From positions 768,167 through 832,166 of the forward strand of contig VXAA01005665.1 in the NCBI GenBank assembly GCA_013399115.1: a stretch of 64,000 nt of DNA, written 5' to 3'. Both the position numbers and the translations under genes were made by a program. Positions 51,290 through 62,600 of this stretch are shown here, piece by piece. The notes below the pieces were generated by a model, which saw only the letters and a program-made list of their open reading frames with translations, had not been told where the DNA came from and did not search any database. Position 1 is the first letter of the stretch. Every line of letters begins with the position of its first letter. This stretch comes from Anseranas semipalmata (taxonomy: Eukaryota; Chordata; Aves; Anseriformes; Anseranatidae).

Positions 51290-51442
51290 CCAACAGCAAA
51301 CGAAACGTGCGTAAGCCGTGCGAGAGGGCGGCGGAGGCGTCTGGTAACCAGCGGAGCAGGCCGCGCGCTCGCAGGCCTCTCGGCAGCCAGGCTGGCAGGC
51401 ACCTGGGACACGCGGCTGCCGTGAGCGGTCCTAGACAGACAG
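51290..51442 (+). promoter_or_regulatory. CpG-rich patch with donor-like 3' edge (candidate cryptic promoter/first exon)
   Basis: About 18 CpGs lie in roughly 140 bp (51301-51440) in otherwise CpG-poor DNA, just downstream of the LINE relic. The patch ends in 'agacag' then GTGAGAGG at 51443, a near-consensus splice donor on the plus strand. No TATA box is evident. An 80-codon frame crosses the donor and is Arg-rich with no known domain. Alternatives are a remnant GC-rich repeat or a locally unmethylated islet. Strand is assigned only from the donor-like site. Confidence 0.35.
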
Positions 51443-52421
51443 GTGAGAGGATTACGGGATTTCTGCCTTATTCCTCGTTTCTTTGTCTCTAACGTGATGT
51501 TCTAAATTCCATGTCGCTCTGATATTGCGGCTATTACATATGATCATTGAAGCTAATAGGGAATAGGGGCGTGTTATTCTGATCACTTCACGAAAACTAA
51601 TGAACTGCTTTTTCAAATCTCAGTATGCAGCGTACAAAAATGCAAGTCTTTTGAATTGTCCTTAAACCAATATTTCACTCCACCTGAACCATGTTAATCT
51701 GAAGAGGCAACTTTCTTCCTGTCTGTTTACTGCATCTGAAATTTGTTTGCAGGCTTTGGAAAAATAACATTAATGTTTTAGAGGCTCAAGTGTTATTTAA
51801 GAGCATAAATGATTATGACTGCATTTGCAGTTTTAACTAATAATTTATTTCATTTGAGAGAATTTTTATTTAAATAAAATTTTACTTTTTTTTCCCCATC
51901 TGGAATAGCCAGATGTTAATGCCAGCTGTTTGTCTGAAAGGTAAAACCAAAAAAGTTTTGTAACTTTAAAACGCCCTCCTTTTTAAGAAGGCTGGGTTAC
52001 AGTTAAAGCATAAAGCTAAATGCAAGTCATGAAGTTTTCATTGAGATGTATGGTTTTCTCCATCCTTGCTTAAAAAAAAGAAAGTTGTTTTTTTTTCTAG
52101 CAGAGAGTTCTAAAGACAGTTTTATCATATGACTAACCTGATTGACTGAAGCTGTGGTATTTTGTTCTTTTTGTAAGTGTACAAGGGTATAGAGGGAGAG
52201 ACAGACACAAAAATATAATCTGTTTTACTGCTGACAGGGTGACAAAATGAATCTGGATGTATTTTGTCATATTTGCTTACACATAAATGGTGACCGCATG
52301 ATTTGACTGATGAAAGTGGAGCTTCTCATTGTTCTTTAGGATATTTAAACGGTCTTTTCCAGACTATTTTATTTCACAAAACTACACAAAAGTGTTATTT
52401 AGTCCAAGGATACTGGATCCC

Positions 52422-52600
52422 AGAATCATTTAGGTAGGAAGAGACCTTCAAGATCATCAAGTCCAACCATCAGCCTGACCTACCAAGTCCCATCACTAAA
52501 CCATGTCCCTTAGTGCCTCATCCACGCATCTCTTGAATATCTTCAGGGATGGGGATTCCACCACTTCCCTGGGCAGCCAATTGCAATGCTTGACCGCCCT
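52422..52600 (-). mobile_element. CR1 LINE, 3' end fragment (minus strand)
   Basis: 'cccagaatcatttaggtagg' and 'aagagaccttcaagatcatc' are the reverse complement of the CR1 tail and 3' core. 'aagtccaaccatcagcctga', 'ctaaaccatgtcccttagtg' and 'ccacttccctgggcagccaa' continue the reverse complement of the CR1 3' end. It is the same subfamily type as the copy at 130-265. Similarity fades near 52600. Confidence 0.94.
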
Positions 52601-54120
52601 CTCCTCCTTATTTGTAACCTTTTCTATCAACTTGTATAAATCAATCCATTTATGTTAGGAATCTGTCACATAAATATTTTAGAAACTACTCATTTTTTCT
52701 GTTTGTAACAATCTTTCTGTCCAGTTGAAGTTTAAACAGAGTTGTTACAGCAAGAGTCTGTAAATGAAAGCATCAGTTCTCTAGCAGTGCTTCAGCGTGG
52801 TTTTCCAGCTTTATCAGGTGAAGAGTGGTGAGATGTGTTGTGTAAATGTGTAAAATGTGGAGAGCAGATCTTCCTTGGCCAGCTGTTTAGTCTTGCATAT
52901 CTGCTCCTGTTGGCCCACACTACTTGCTCTGGATGTAGCCAAGCAGCTCACGTTATTGGAAAAGCATTTCAATTGATTTTGAAGCTGTGCATTCAGTAGG
53001 CATTTTTGAAAAGGCAGTGACGGCTTGGGCAACATTTTCTGCATTAATTGTTCGTGAAACCAAAGGCGAATTATATTGGAAAATTGATCTGGCTGAACAG
53101 TAACCATTATTTTATCGTAAGTTTATGTAGTGCTGTTATGTATGAAATGCGGCCTTGAAAGAAAACGCCCCCTAATGTGGCTCTATTGCTTAAGTGACGA
53201 GGCGCTGGAAGTCTGTCCATCATCTCCATTGGGTTCTGTACAGGAAGCATCCATCGTGGCATTTTGGGGTGTAAGGATGTGATCATAAGGACTTTGTTAC
53301 ACATGCATTTCTGTGAAATAGCCAACAAAACCCACAGAAGAAAATTCTGGGAAAAAAAGCCTTTGTGATAACTCATTTATAAGCTACACGTCTTTGAAAA
53401 GTAATAGAAATTTCCCATCTTCTATAAAAATTTGAAAATCAAATAGGCACCAGTTGTGAGTTTTGGTGGTTGCCACTGCAGTAATCTGTTTAGTATGCTA
53501 GTGAAACATAGGTCTGTCTGAGTGCTCTCTATCAATAACAAAGGTTCAGTTGCTTTATTTGCCTAGCGTTTGTATTAGCTTTAGTCAGCACATTGAAATC
53601 TACATTTTGAGTGCTTTTTTGAAGCATTTGTTTAATAGATTTTTTTACTTTCTGTTGATGATTAACATAACACTATATAGGTCCAGACTGCAAAAAAAAA
53701 AACCACAAAAACCAAAAAAATAACCCAACTGGGTTTTATTTGTGATTAAATAAATGCAAATCTACATATATTTTTTCCCACTTACCTTCAAGCTGTGGGA
53801 CTACTTGGTCTTTGGAAATATTTATTCTTCTATAGTACTGACATAACCAAATAAAAAGCTGGGCTTGAAATTAGATTTTGATCAGAAAATGAAGTTCTGT
53901 TTAAATATTCTTTATGTGTGTAATAGTATTATAGATTTACAATATTTGAGGGGACAAATACAATATGCATCTTAATTTGCGTAGACTGAAGTATATCTTT
54001 GTCACATTTGTAAATGTAAACAAATCGAGTCCATTAAATAAGGTTTGTAAACAATTAAAACTTATAAGGTCACTTTGCAAGTCTTTTTCAACTTTTTAAT
54101 CTGTTAAAGGTTTTAAAGTA
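52601..54120. other. 1.5 kb AT-rich DNA, no gene seen
   Basis: Minus-strand frames of 97 and 89 codons abut at 52814-53107 and 53107-53376, but neither has a recognised domain. The rest is AT-rich with A-runs near 53693. Confidence 0.45.
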
Positions 54121-54129
54121 TTAGCTATC

Positions 54130-54560
54130 TAATCCTTTCAGAGGCTCGGTGCAAGAAGCAGTGAGCGCGTCTGCACCGCTCAGCCCCAGGCAGCTCGGAG
54201 CGGGCCGTGTGCTGGCACCCAGAAGCACTTGGCTGGGGGTTCCAGCGTGTGCCTGAGAGATGTCCTGATGCCAAGTCAGGATGGGACCATTCCCACTCCT
54301 CCTTCTCCTCCTGCTTTTGCACGCCCTCGCGTTCCCTAGAAAACCTTGTGGATGCCAGTGGCAATGCAGCCCGCTACGGAGAGCACTGCAGACTCTTCCT
54401 GCCCTGTGGTCCCCGCGCAGCATCAGGTATAAGACTCTCTCAAGTGTTCACAACTTTCTGGCTTCTCTTCACAAACTTTCCAGCCCCTGTTTTGCATCCC
54501 ACGCTCGGTCAGCCAGGAGCAGAAGCAGGTAGCAGGGGCTGCACATTCCAGCCAGCGAAA
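54130..54560. other. GC/CpG-rich patch
   Basis: GC content rises sharply and about 18 CpGs are present, several clustered near 54165-54200 and 54320-54420. The patch has long open frames on both strands (141 codons plus, 100 codons minus), partly a consequence of high GC. One plus-strand frame from an ATG at 54281 begins with a Leu-rich hydrophobic stretch (MGPFPLLLLLLLLHALAFP), which resembles a signal peptide but is encoded by a pyrimidine tract. That tract fits equally well as the polypyrimidine part of a splice acceptor. Confidence 0.5.
54340..54426 (+). other. candidate 87-nt exon (unproven)
   Basis: A pyrimidine-rich tract from 54285 ends in 'gttccctag' (AG at 54338-54339). The following 87 nt have an open frame and end in 'catcag' then GTATAAG at 54427, a good donor. 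With a phase-1 entry the exon is symmetric (87 = 29 codons) and would encode a short segment containing NLVDASGNAARYGEHC. The other two frames are open too, so frame choice is uncertain. No family is recognised. Confidence 0.25.
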
Positions 54561-57019
54561 GGAAGTGGTATCATTCACATTTCACCAGCGGCACATTTTA
54601 TAAAAATGCATAAGAAAACAAAAGATCGTTAGAGAGATCTGCTTGTTAGAAGCACTTACTACTCTTTATAAAAGGCTGTATGTGGCATACATTTATCAAC
54701 AGGTGCTTATAGAAGTAAGACCTGTTATTAATGAAAAGGCACTTGGTGCAATCAATTAACGTAGAAGTGTGTTTGATTCATTATTGTTGCTTTTTATTGT
54801 TCTATCAGTTATGTACTGATCTTAATCGATTAGCCCATTCTCTTCCATTTTCATTTCCAGTGGTGAAATCTTCTGAAGGCTTTCTTTAAAGCTCTCTCTT
54901 CACTGTGTAAGGCGAATAAGATACACTTCTCAGATGCTCTTCAGAAAACTCCCAGCAGTGATGTAGTACAGAGTTGCACAAGACATGTTAAACCATCTAA
55001 TTTTGCATCTAATTCACAAGGAAGTAAGCTAAACATTAGTGGTTAATTGTCTGGAGAATTGGTGTTAAAAATGGGATGATATTGCAGCTAACTTGTCAGA
55101 TAAAAGGAAACATTGGAAGTACAAGGCTAGCATCTCTTGAAGGGAATACGGATTACCTTGCTTATTGCTAGAAAAGACACCATCTGTTTTCTCTTTGCCC
55201 TGCAAAGAGGTGGGGACATTGTAGTTGTGGGTTATGTTTTTGAGTTTTGTAGATGTGGAAATCTTATGTCTCGCTTCTTTTTAACATGAGATAAAATTAA
55301 CCCTCAAAAAGAGAATGGAAAAGATAGTAAAATAACTGGTTTAGCTTTCGTCGTTGCTGTAATGTGAAGACTTGTACTGCAGTTAACAGGTGCAAGAATA
55401 GTTTTGTTTTTAGGGAGTCTTTATGATTTACCTATTGTTCACAGGGTATGTTGTTACTTTTTAAAAGTCTCTCTAAGTTTGGTTGTTTTATAGCTTTTAC
55501 TAGTCATTTATTACGGTTGAAAGAACTGCATAGCATAAAACCATTTCATATTGTGTGGTTTAATTGACTATAATTAGCAATTTACCACATATTGTTTGAA
55601 AGAGACTGAGTAATTTTATCTAAGAATATTGCTCATAGGATGAAATTGCTGCACGAATTGCATTCTCAAAAAAAAAATTGTAATCAGTCTTAAATATCTA
55701 AAACAAATTTTATAAAATTATGTAATGTTGTTCTTACTGTATTATAAGGAAGAAAACAGTGCCTTATTTAAAGTCGTGGAATATTTTAATGTTAATAACA
55801 CATGGTGGTGAATTTTTTTATGCAGTAGTTGAAAACCTAAAGTAGACTAGCGGTATTTCAAAATAACGATTAACATGCTGACCAAAAGTGAAGGCTGCAT
55901 TTTAGAAAGAAATTAAGTTTTAAAAATTAAACTCACCTGATTCACAGACTGCACGGGCACTGATTTACTTGGGAGGACTGGAAATTTTCTGTAACGGTCT
56001 CCAGCCTGTAGTTTGTGTTTGCCCCCTCCTGTGGCATGGCGGAGCAGGATGCTGACCCCTAGCACCTAGGGGAGCCAGCCCTGGCCAGCCTTCCCTCCAG
56101 GTTAAAGAGGAGGGAGCTGTGCCGCATCAGAGGTCCGTGCTCCCAAATGTGAGCACACAGCAGGAGAAAAGCAAAGGGGGAACAAGAGATGTTAAATTCT
56201 CCTGGCCCTGAAATAGTGAAATGCAACAGGACTTAACTTAGTAGAGAAGCGGGGTGAACCAAGCACGTTTTTGCTTCATTTGCACCCTTTTGGGATGATG
56301 ACTGGGTCATAACCCTCTGGGGTTAGCACAGGCATGATTTTAGAAGCATTGTATGGTAAGTAAGAATTAAGAGAAGATCGTTTTTCTTCCAGGACTTTGT
56401 TTCATTGACTCCTTTTGTCTTACCATGCCACAGTTAAGAGGCAGTCCCATAAATTTATGTCTGTTCCTCTCACATCTGTCTTGTATGAAGACAGATATTA
56501 CTCTAGATCCTCGGTGAGAAATTTTTCATAGTTTATTCCCACCTCCAGCAGCCTGTGAGAGAAGTATCATATTGCCCTCTCCACCACGTCACTCCTTGCA
56601 GCTGCATTTAATAACAGTAGATTCACTAGTGATTTTTTGTCCCAGTAGTGTTCAGCAGTGAAACAATTAACACTGACTTTTAAATTGTTATAATTTTTTT
56701 CATTAACACCTGTTTTGACAAATAGGATCAGTTCACAACTCTGAATAGCTATGACAGGCTGTCTGCAGCCCTCCACAGGTATCACTGTAAACCTAACCAA
56801 ATCCTTTGAAGGTTATTGCCTCTGGCATATGGACTAGAGAATTAGGGGCTGGTGAAGTTAAGATTCTGGAGTACCATTAGGAAGAGCAACCTAAACTAGA
56901 AAGGAAATTATGTATGCAGGCATTTTTTTTGCTGCTGCATAATTGCTTTATACAGTGGGTCATGATTGTGCTGCAGTAATAAATTGTAATGTTGTCCATG
57001 CCTTTTAAAACGTTATCTT

Positions 57020-57215
57020 TGCTTTTGCATGCAAGGCAATAACAAATAAGATGTATTCCAATTTGCAGGTAATCCAGTTCATTTAATTCTCATTTGCATA
57101 CATCACATTTCAGTTGAATTTATCATCACCAGCAAAATCACCTTTTAGAAAACAAAGTCAGAATAATTTTGAATAATCTTGGCAATGGTGCAAGCTTTGC
57201 TTTTATTTGCATTTG
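57020..57215. promoter_or_regulatory. candidate enhancer-like element (POU octamers)
   Basis: Two perfect ATTTGCAT octamers (57092-57099 and 57205-57212) and the palindrome TTGCATGCAA (57025-57034) occur within 190 bp, amid several TAAT-type homeodomain cores. Such motif density is typical of conserved developmental noncoding elements. Short AT-rich motifs also occur by chance in DNA of this composition, and conservation cannot be checked here. Confidence 0.25.
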
Positions 57216-58094
57216 AGTTTGTTGCCACATCTAACTTTTCCATTTTTTTGTTTTTATTCAAGAAATATTTTTATTTTCATTTGAAATGTATTTTTACCAG
57301 CAGTTTATAGAATCAATTACAAATTTGCAGTGAACCCTGGTTCCTTAGAACAGTTGACTAAGCTTGTAGTATATTCTAAAGCAGCACTTTAAAAGCAAAA
57401 CCCCTGTAAGGTTCCATGGGTACCTATGGCTGCATGCTTCTAGCTTTAAGAATTTCACTGCGATTTGAATAATTTTCACACACATTTTAGGAGATTAATA
57501 TTGAACACTTGCGTCATATATTACTTTCCTTAAAGTGAAATTTCTCCTTTTGTTTCAATAGACATTTCACTATTTAACAAATGCCTTTTCAGTTCTAATA
57601 ACTGAACATTTGATTCAAAGCTTTGGCACTAGTCTCAGAGGTAATAACTTTAAGAAAGATTTAAATTTAAAAGTGAAAGGGATTTTTCTAATACACAAAT
57701 ATTGAGTTTTCTCTGAAGAACTCACTATTGGAAAAGTAAAATATGCTGAATTATCATCTGTAATTTAAACAAAAAATCTACCTGTAGTTGTCTTGTGGAA
57801 TATGATCATCAAAACAAATGTTATCTGTACATTTGCCTCAGCAAACTGTATAAGGAGAGCTAACAGGGACGTCAGTCCAAGCATACAGAAAGTGTTTCTG
57901 CTGTGAGGGGCAGAAACTGGGTGTCTTTGCAGGTAGAAGTCAGCACTATTTTCTGTCCCATCAGGAATTTCAGCTGCATAGTTAAACACTTCTGTTGTTG
58001 GGGTTAGAATGACCTTTTCCTTTCCCTGTGGCAGAGTGGTTAGAAGGAAGCCTTTATCAGAATTAAGCAAAGGCTATGTATATTTGTTTGATTT

Positions 58095-58117
58095 AAAAAA
58101 AAAAAAGGGGGGGGGGG
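58095..58117 (+). repeat. A12-G11 homopolymer tract
   Basis: Twelve A (58095-58106) directly followed by eleven G (58107-58117), the longest G run in the window. Confidence 0.92.
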
Positions 58118-58549
58118 AAGAAAAGCAAATCTTTCCAAATAGATGGGTGGTTGCCTTGGGGTAAATGTAAGTTTGCTTGCTTAATCACTCAGGGCAGTGT
58201 GGTAACAAATAATTACCATATCTGCAGTTCGATAGCACATATGCTTATCATTACTTAGATGTAAATGTGTCAGTGTCTTATCTTTTTCCTGTACCTGTGC
58301 TGTGTCTTATCTCACACTTAAAAGTTAAATGAGACAATACCCAAGTTACTTTTTGGACCTGGCAGAGGTTCTGACCTTCCTTCTCATCTCCTTAGTATCT
58401 AGTGTTTAAATGTTGGCTCTTACAAAACTGAAAATCAAATTTCAAATAAATTTTTAAGTCTTGGAGCTCATTCATAAAATACTTAATGGATTTGGCAACT
58501 CTGCTCTAAACTGACTGCATATTTTCCGGTGACTGATGTATCAACTTGC

Positions 58550-58569
58550 TTTCCCCTTCGAAGGGGAAA
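58550..58569. repeat. perfect 20-bp palindrome
   Basis: TTTCCCCTTCGAAGGGGAAA is self-complementary with no spacer. A direct repeat TTGCTTTCCC flanks it at 58546-58555 and recurs at 58578-58587. Confidence 0.9.
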
Positions 58570-58657
58570 AGGAAACTTTGCTTTCCCGCTTTTCCAAGAT
58601 TGATATGTAGTTGCCTAGATCCTGGCTGGTTTTTGGTTTTTTTTGTATGTTTCTTTG

Positions 58658-58680
58658 TTTTTTTTTTTTTTTTTTCCCCC
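58658..58680 (+). repeat. T18-C5 homopolymer tract
   Basis: Eighteen T then five C, followed by 'agcag'. It is acceptor-like in form but best treated as low complexity. Confidence 0.88.
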
Positions 58681-59106
58681 AGCAGAGTTTTAATAAAAGT
58701 AATGTCTGCTTGAAGTCTGCTATGCTTTCTTCAGCTTCTCCCAGGGGTTGCTGGACCTTTATGTAGACCCTCCTCTCTTAGCAACGATGCACTTACTTGC
58801 AAAATTCACTGTTAATTTGCTTGGTCACAGTTATTTTATGAAATGTCTCATCCTTCAAGTGTTACCTTCTCTGTGGGTGGCAGTCAAATCAAATTGCTGC
58901 TATGCAGGTAAAATGGCGTGTTCATCCAATGCTTAAACTTTGGTCAGCTTTAATGCCAGGAACCCAGAACCATGAAAGAAAACAACCCCCTTGCCTATCC
59001 TCCTCATGTCCCTAAAACCTTCAATTTCTATTTCTAACTACTACAGTAGTTTGGATGTTGAATATGGGGGACTATCTTCCCTTGCACTAAAAAATAACCA
59101 ATTTTC

Positions 59107-59121
59107 TTTTTTTTTTTTTTT
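59107..59121 (+). repeat. T15 run followed by CAG
   Basis: Fifteen T followed by 'cag' at 59122-59124. It resembles a splice acceptor but is not followed by a long open frame. Confidence 0.8.
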
Positions 59122-59399
59122 CAGTTTGTATGGTGACTCTGTCACTGAGTAATTGAGTCTGTGAATTATTCATATACCAACTAGTAACATAAAGTGTGTT
59201 ATAAGTTTTCCAAGAATACATATAAATGTTTTTTTTCTGGCTGCATTGTATTAATTTGAGGTGGGGGTGATGAATTCTATTTGTCTCACTGAGGAAGCAA
59301 GCCAGAAAGTTAATTCTGTTTCCAATTAGCCTGTGAAAACAACAGACTATTAAAATGTAGGAAGGAGAAGAGGAGAAGTACATTTAAAAATGTGAATCA

Positions 59400-59613
59400 A
59401 GACTGGAGAAAATACCTGAGAGAGCAGAGCCGCAGGTTCACACAGCTGGAGAAAGCACCCACCCGGTGGTGCCCGGCTGGGGCGAGGGGAGCAGGAGCAG
59501 CCCTTCGCACCCTGGGAGTTCATCAGGGTCACGAGCAAGGCCCGAAGCCTGAGAAGAACGTGGCCCGTCCAGAAGCGGTGCCACAGGTGCTGATCTGGAG
59601 AGCGCTTCTGTAG
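59400..59613. other. CpG-rich patch
   Basis: At least eleven CpGs lie between 59425 and 59605 in AT-rich surroundings. A 73-codon plus-strand frame (59392-59613) crosses it without a recognised domain. It shares GCCCGTCCAGAAGC (59563-59576) and AGCCTGAG (59546-59553) with the patch at 17.7-18.0 kb in the same order, suggesting a common GC-rich repeat or common origin. Confidence 0.45.
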
Positions 59614-62600
59614 GTGCGTGTTTTTTCGAGAAGTGGAGATAAGGCCATCTCAGTTGGTCAGAAAGCCTTCCCTTTCCCTACATAGTAAGACCTTGTAATG
59701 GGATTTATGGTCTTGTGTTTCACAGAGGAAAAAATCCAGCTTTGTTGATACTAGGATTTTTGTCTTTTTATATAGCTCTGAGGGCAAAGTGAAGGGGATG
59801 CTTAATAATGTGCAAGACCAAAATGCTCTTTCTGAACTTGTAGAACTGATACTGTGACAAATATTGAATATTGGAAGAAGCAGGAATCTCAGTCAGAACC
59901 AGTGGAGGGCTGTAAAGGAATCAACAAGCATGCAAACTACTTTAGGGATGAAATGGGTCTGGATATAAGGATTCATTCTTGAGTCTAAAGAACAGGACAC
60001 AGGGTTCCAGCTCCTACTGTTGGGGATCTAGAGAGAAATCTGTTTTGAAAAGCCTGGAAGGCTGACCCTACGAACCAAGTGATATTTTTTCTCCAATCCA
60101 GTTCTTCAGATTTCTGACTTGAAAGATACTGGAAATGGAGTTGCTTACATTGTGGTAGGATCTCTTCGACAGTGATTAAATAAGAAGAATTAGAGTAAAA
60201 ACCTCTAGTTGAAAATGATAGCTTTAAGTGAGATTTTACATTTACATCTCAGGAAATGATGTTTGTTCCTGAGTGGACAGCAGACTGTGTCAGCAGAGAT
60301 GTTTATTAAGCAGAAACTTGGAATCATTCTAAAATTGAGAAAATTATTTATCAATAAAATCTAGTATGTAGATGATTGCAGGAATTGTCTTTTAAATTAT
60401 CTTCATGTTACTCATATCTGAACTTGAAACTTGACATGTTTTGCCTTTTTCCTGTCTTTTAAGCCAAATAGAAACTAAACGGAAGTAAGAAATTAAGCAA
60501 AGAAAGCTGCATTTAACTCTGTTTTGCCTCTCTCCTCTGCGGCAGCTGAAGTAAAACAATGAAGTGTTTCTGGTCACACTCAGTTTATCAACCATAACAA
60601 ACATGACGTAGAAATGGAAGGAAGCTGGCACCAGAACACCATAAGCTGGCATGGTGCTTGTCTCGAGCTCCATGACATCAGTTCTAGTCCAGAAACATCA
60701 TCTGTTCACAGGTCCTTAAAATAACCTATTTGCTTTTGTGTAAGGTCATGTCTTTGACTAGATCATACTGTATTTGTTTGTTGGTTTCAACACAGCAAAA
60801 CAAAAACAATAAAACAAATAAGAGCCCCAGCCAGAATTTCTTTCGGTGTTTACCTGTGGAACATTTAAAGTGTATCCTGACTTGGTTACATGTATCATGA
60901 GAGCTGCTGGGAGCTGGTGCATCTTGATTGCCAAACTCTTTTGAGAGGATATCAAAGGTCACGTAGACTGTCACACCAAATTTTCAACAAAATATTTTAA
61001 TAAAAAAGATATTTATGTAACTGTACAGTCTACTTGTTAGGCTTGTCAGTGGCTGAGTGAGGTATATCAGCTATTTAAAAAATGCCAGAAATAGATTGTG
61101 ATTGACTTGACCTTGTTTTCTTCAGGTGGTTAAAGTAGAACTTAGTTACGGATATTGGCAGGCGGTGACTGGCGGTACACGCAGACTTGTCTAAATACAA
61201 GCGATCTGCCCATAGTACTTAAGGCAAAGTAATTGGCATTTCACTCTGCACATTCTTGTGATTGCTGGGCCCAAAGATCCATCAGCGCTAATGCAGCTAC
61301 AGGGATACTGGAATCTTTTATGCCCAAAGTGCTTTTAATCAGCACACAAATGATGTAAATAATGCAGGCATGAACCACTCAAGAAAAGTAAGAAACCTCA
61401 CCTCTTTTTTTTCTGTTCAGTGATTGTTATGCCTGCTTTTATGCCATTATGTATCAATATCGTACCCATACCTGTTTTTCCTTCTAATTGTGGTGCTGTA
61501 AATGTGGAAAGGCAACTTTGTGCACAGATTGTGAAACCAGTATGACCTGAACTAATACATTTTCCACGAGATGGGCTCAGCTCCTCATTTAGCTGTAAGA
61601 AATCTACTCAAAATGCGCTTTTTAGAATGTGTGTTGTGCTAAACATAGGCCTTTGATCAGACAGTACATGAAAAAGAATGTTGTTTTTCTGAATTAAGTG
61701 GAAATGAGGCCTAAGGCAGCCTGCTGTTCGGATCAGAAGTACTAAATAAAATTTAAAATCCTTAAACTTTGTAAACTCCAAGGACGGGAACAATTTCATA
61801 AATCAAAAGAAATCTCATATCCTGAATTAGAGTGATTTGTCTTGTATCACGCCATGTATGCGTTCTTAGAGCCTTAAATAAAAGGTTGAACTCTAAAAGT
61901 ACTTACGTCTTAGAATACAGAGAAAAAATATTTTTCTCTGCTACTTCATCACTATAAACATTCATCCTTTACTTATGGCAATACCATATTTTACCCTTAT
62001 ATTTTGCTAACCTTTTGAAAAAAATACCCAGAGTTCTACTTGTTTTAAGTAACATAAGAACATAATAAAAGAAAGTTCATTCTATATTCAGTGCTATTTA
62101 TCTTCTACATTCTTTTTCTTTCCTGTGGCTCACTACTCCAGCAAACCGTCCCAGTGGAACAGAGATGAGTCTTGAAGATGCAATGACCAAAAAGTAAATG
62201 AACTATTAACAATACTTGTTCACATTCTTGGGATAATTCTGACACTATTGCAGTTTTCAACCTTTGTTGGTTGATGGGGAGCCATTTATAGTCTGTTGTT
62301 CGAAAATACTATTTTTGCATTCTTGACTTATTTTATGGTCACCTATTAACATTTTTCTTCCTTTCACTTGATGGTCCTTATATTTGTTTTCTCGTTTTCC
62401 AATATATCAGCTATGTTCTGTGCATCTAAATTTTGGTCATAAATACTAAGATTTTTACATGGTGTGATGTAAGTTGTTCCTCAGCAGTAATAAGGATAGA
62501 GCAAGAGCCTTGCAACTCCCGCTGCCACCCCGTTTTCCCTCCAGGTATGACCACAGGCAATGGCAGCATTTGTGCCGGGCAGTGAACCATTTTAAAAAGG

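Larger units (their letters stand above)
54561..59385. other. 4.8 kb mostly AT-rich DNA, no gene seen
   Basis: It includes homeobox-site-rich stretches (about 54700-54830 and 56930-57215), a modest GC rise without a coding frame at about 55990-56170, an A12/G11 tract, a perfect 20-bp palindrome and a long T run. No coding sequence could be supported. Confidence 0.5.

Noticed and set aside
59107..59124. T15-CAG as a splice acceptor for the 59.4-kb patch
   Set aside because: Stops occur in all frames between the AG and the CpG-rich patch, so it cannot introduce a long coding exon.
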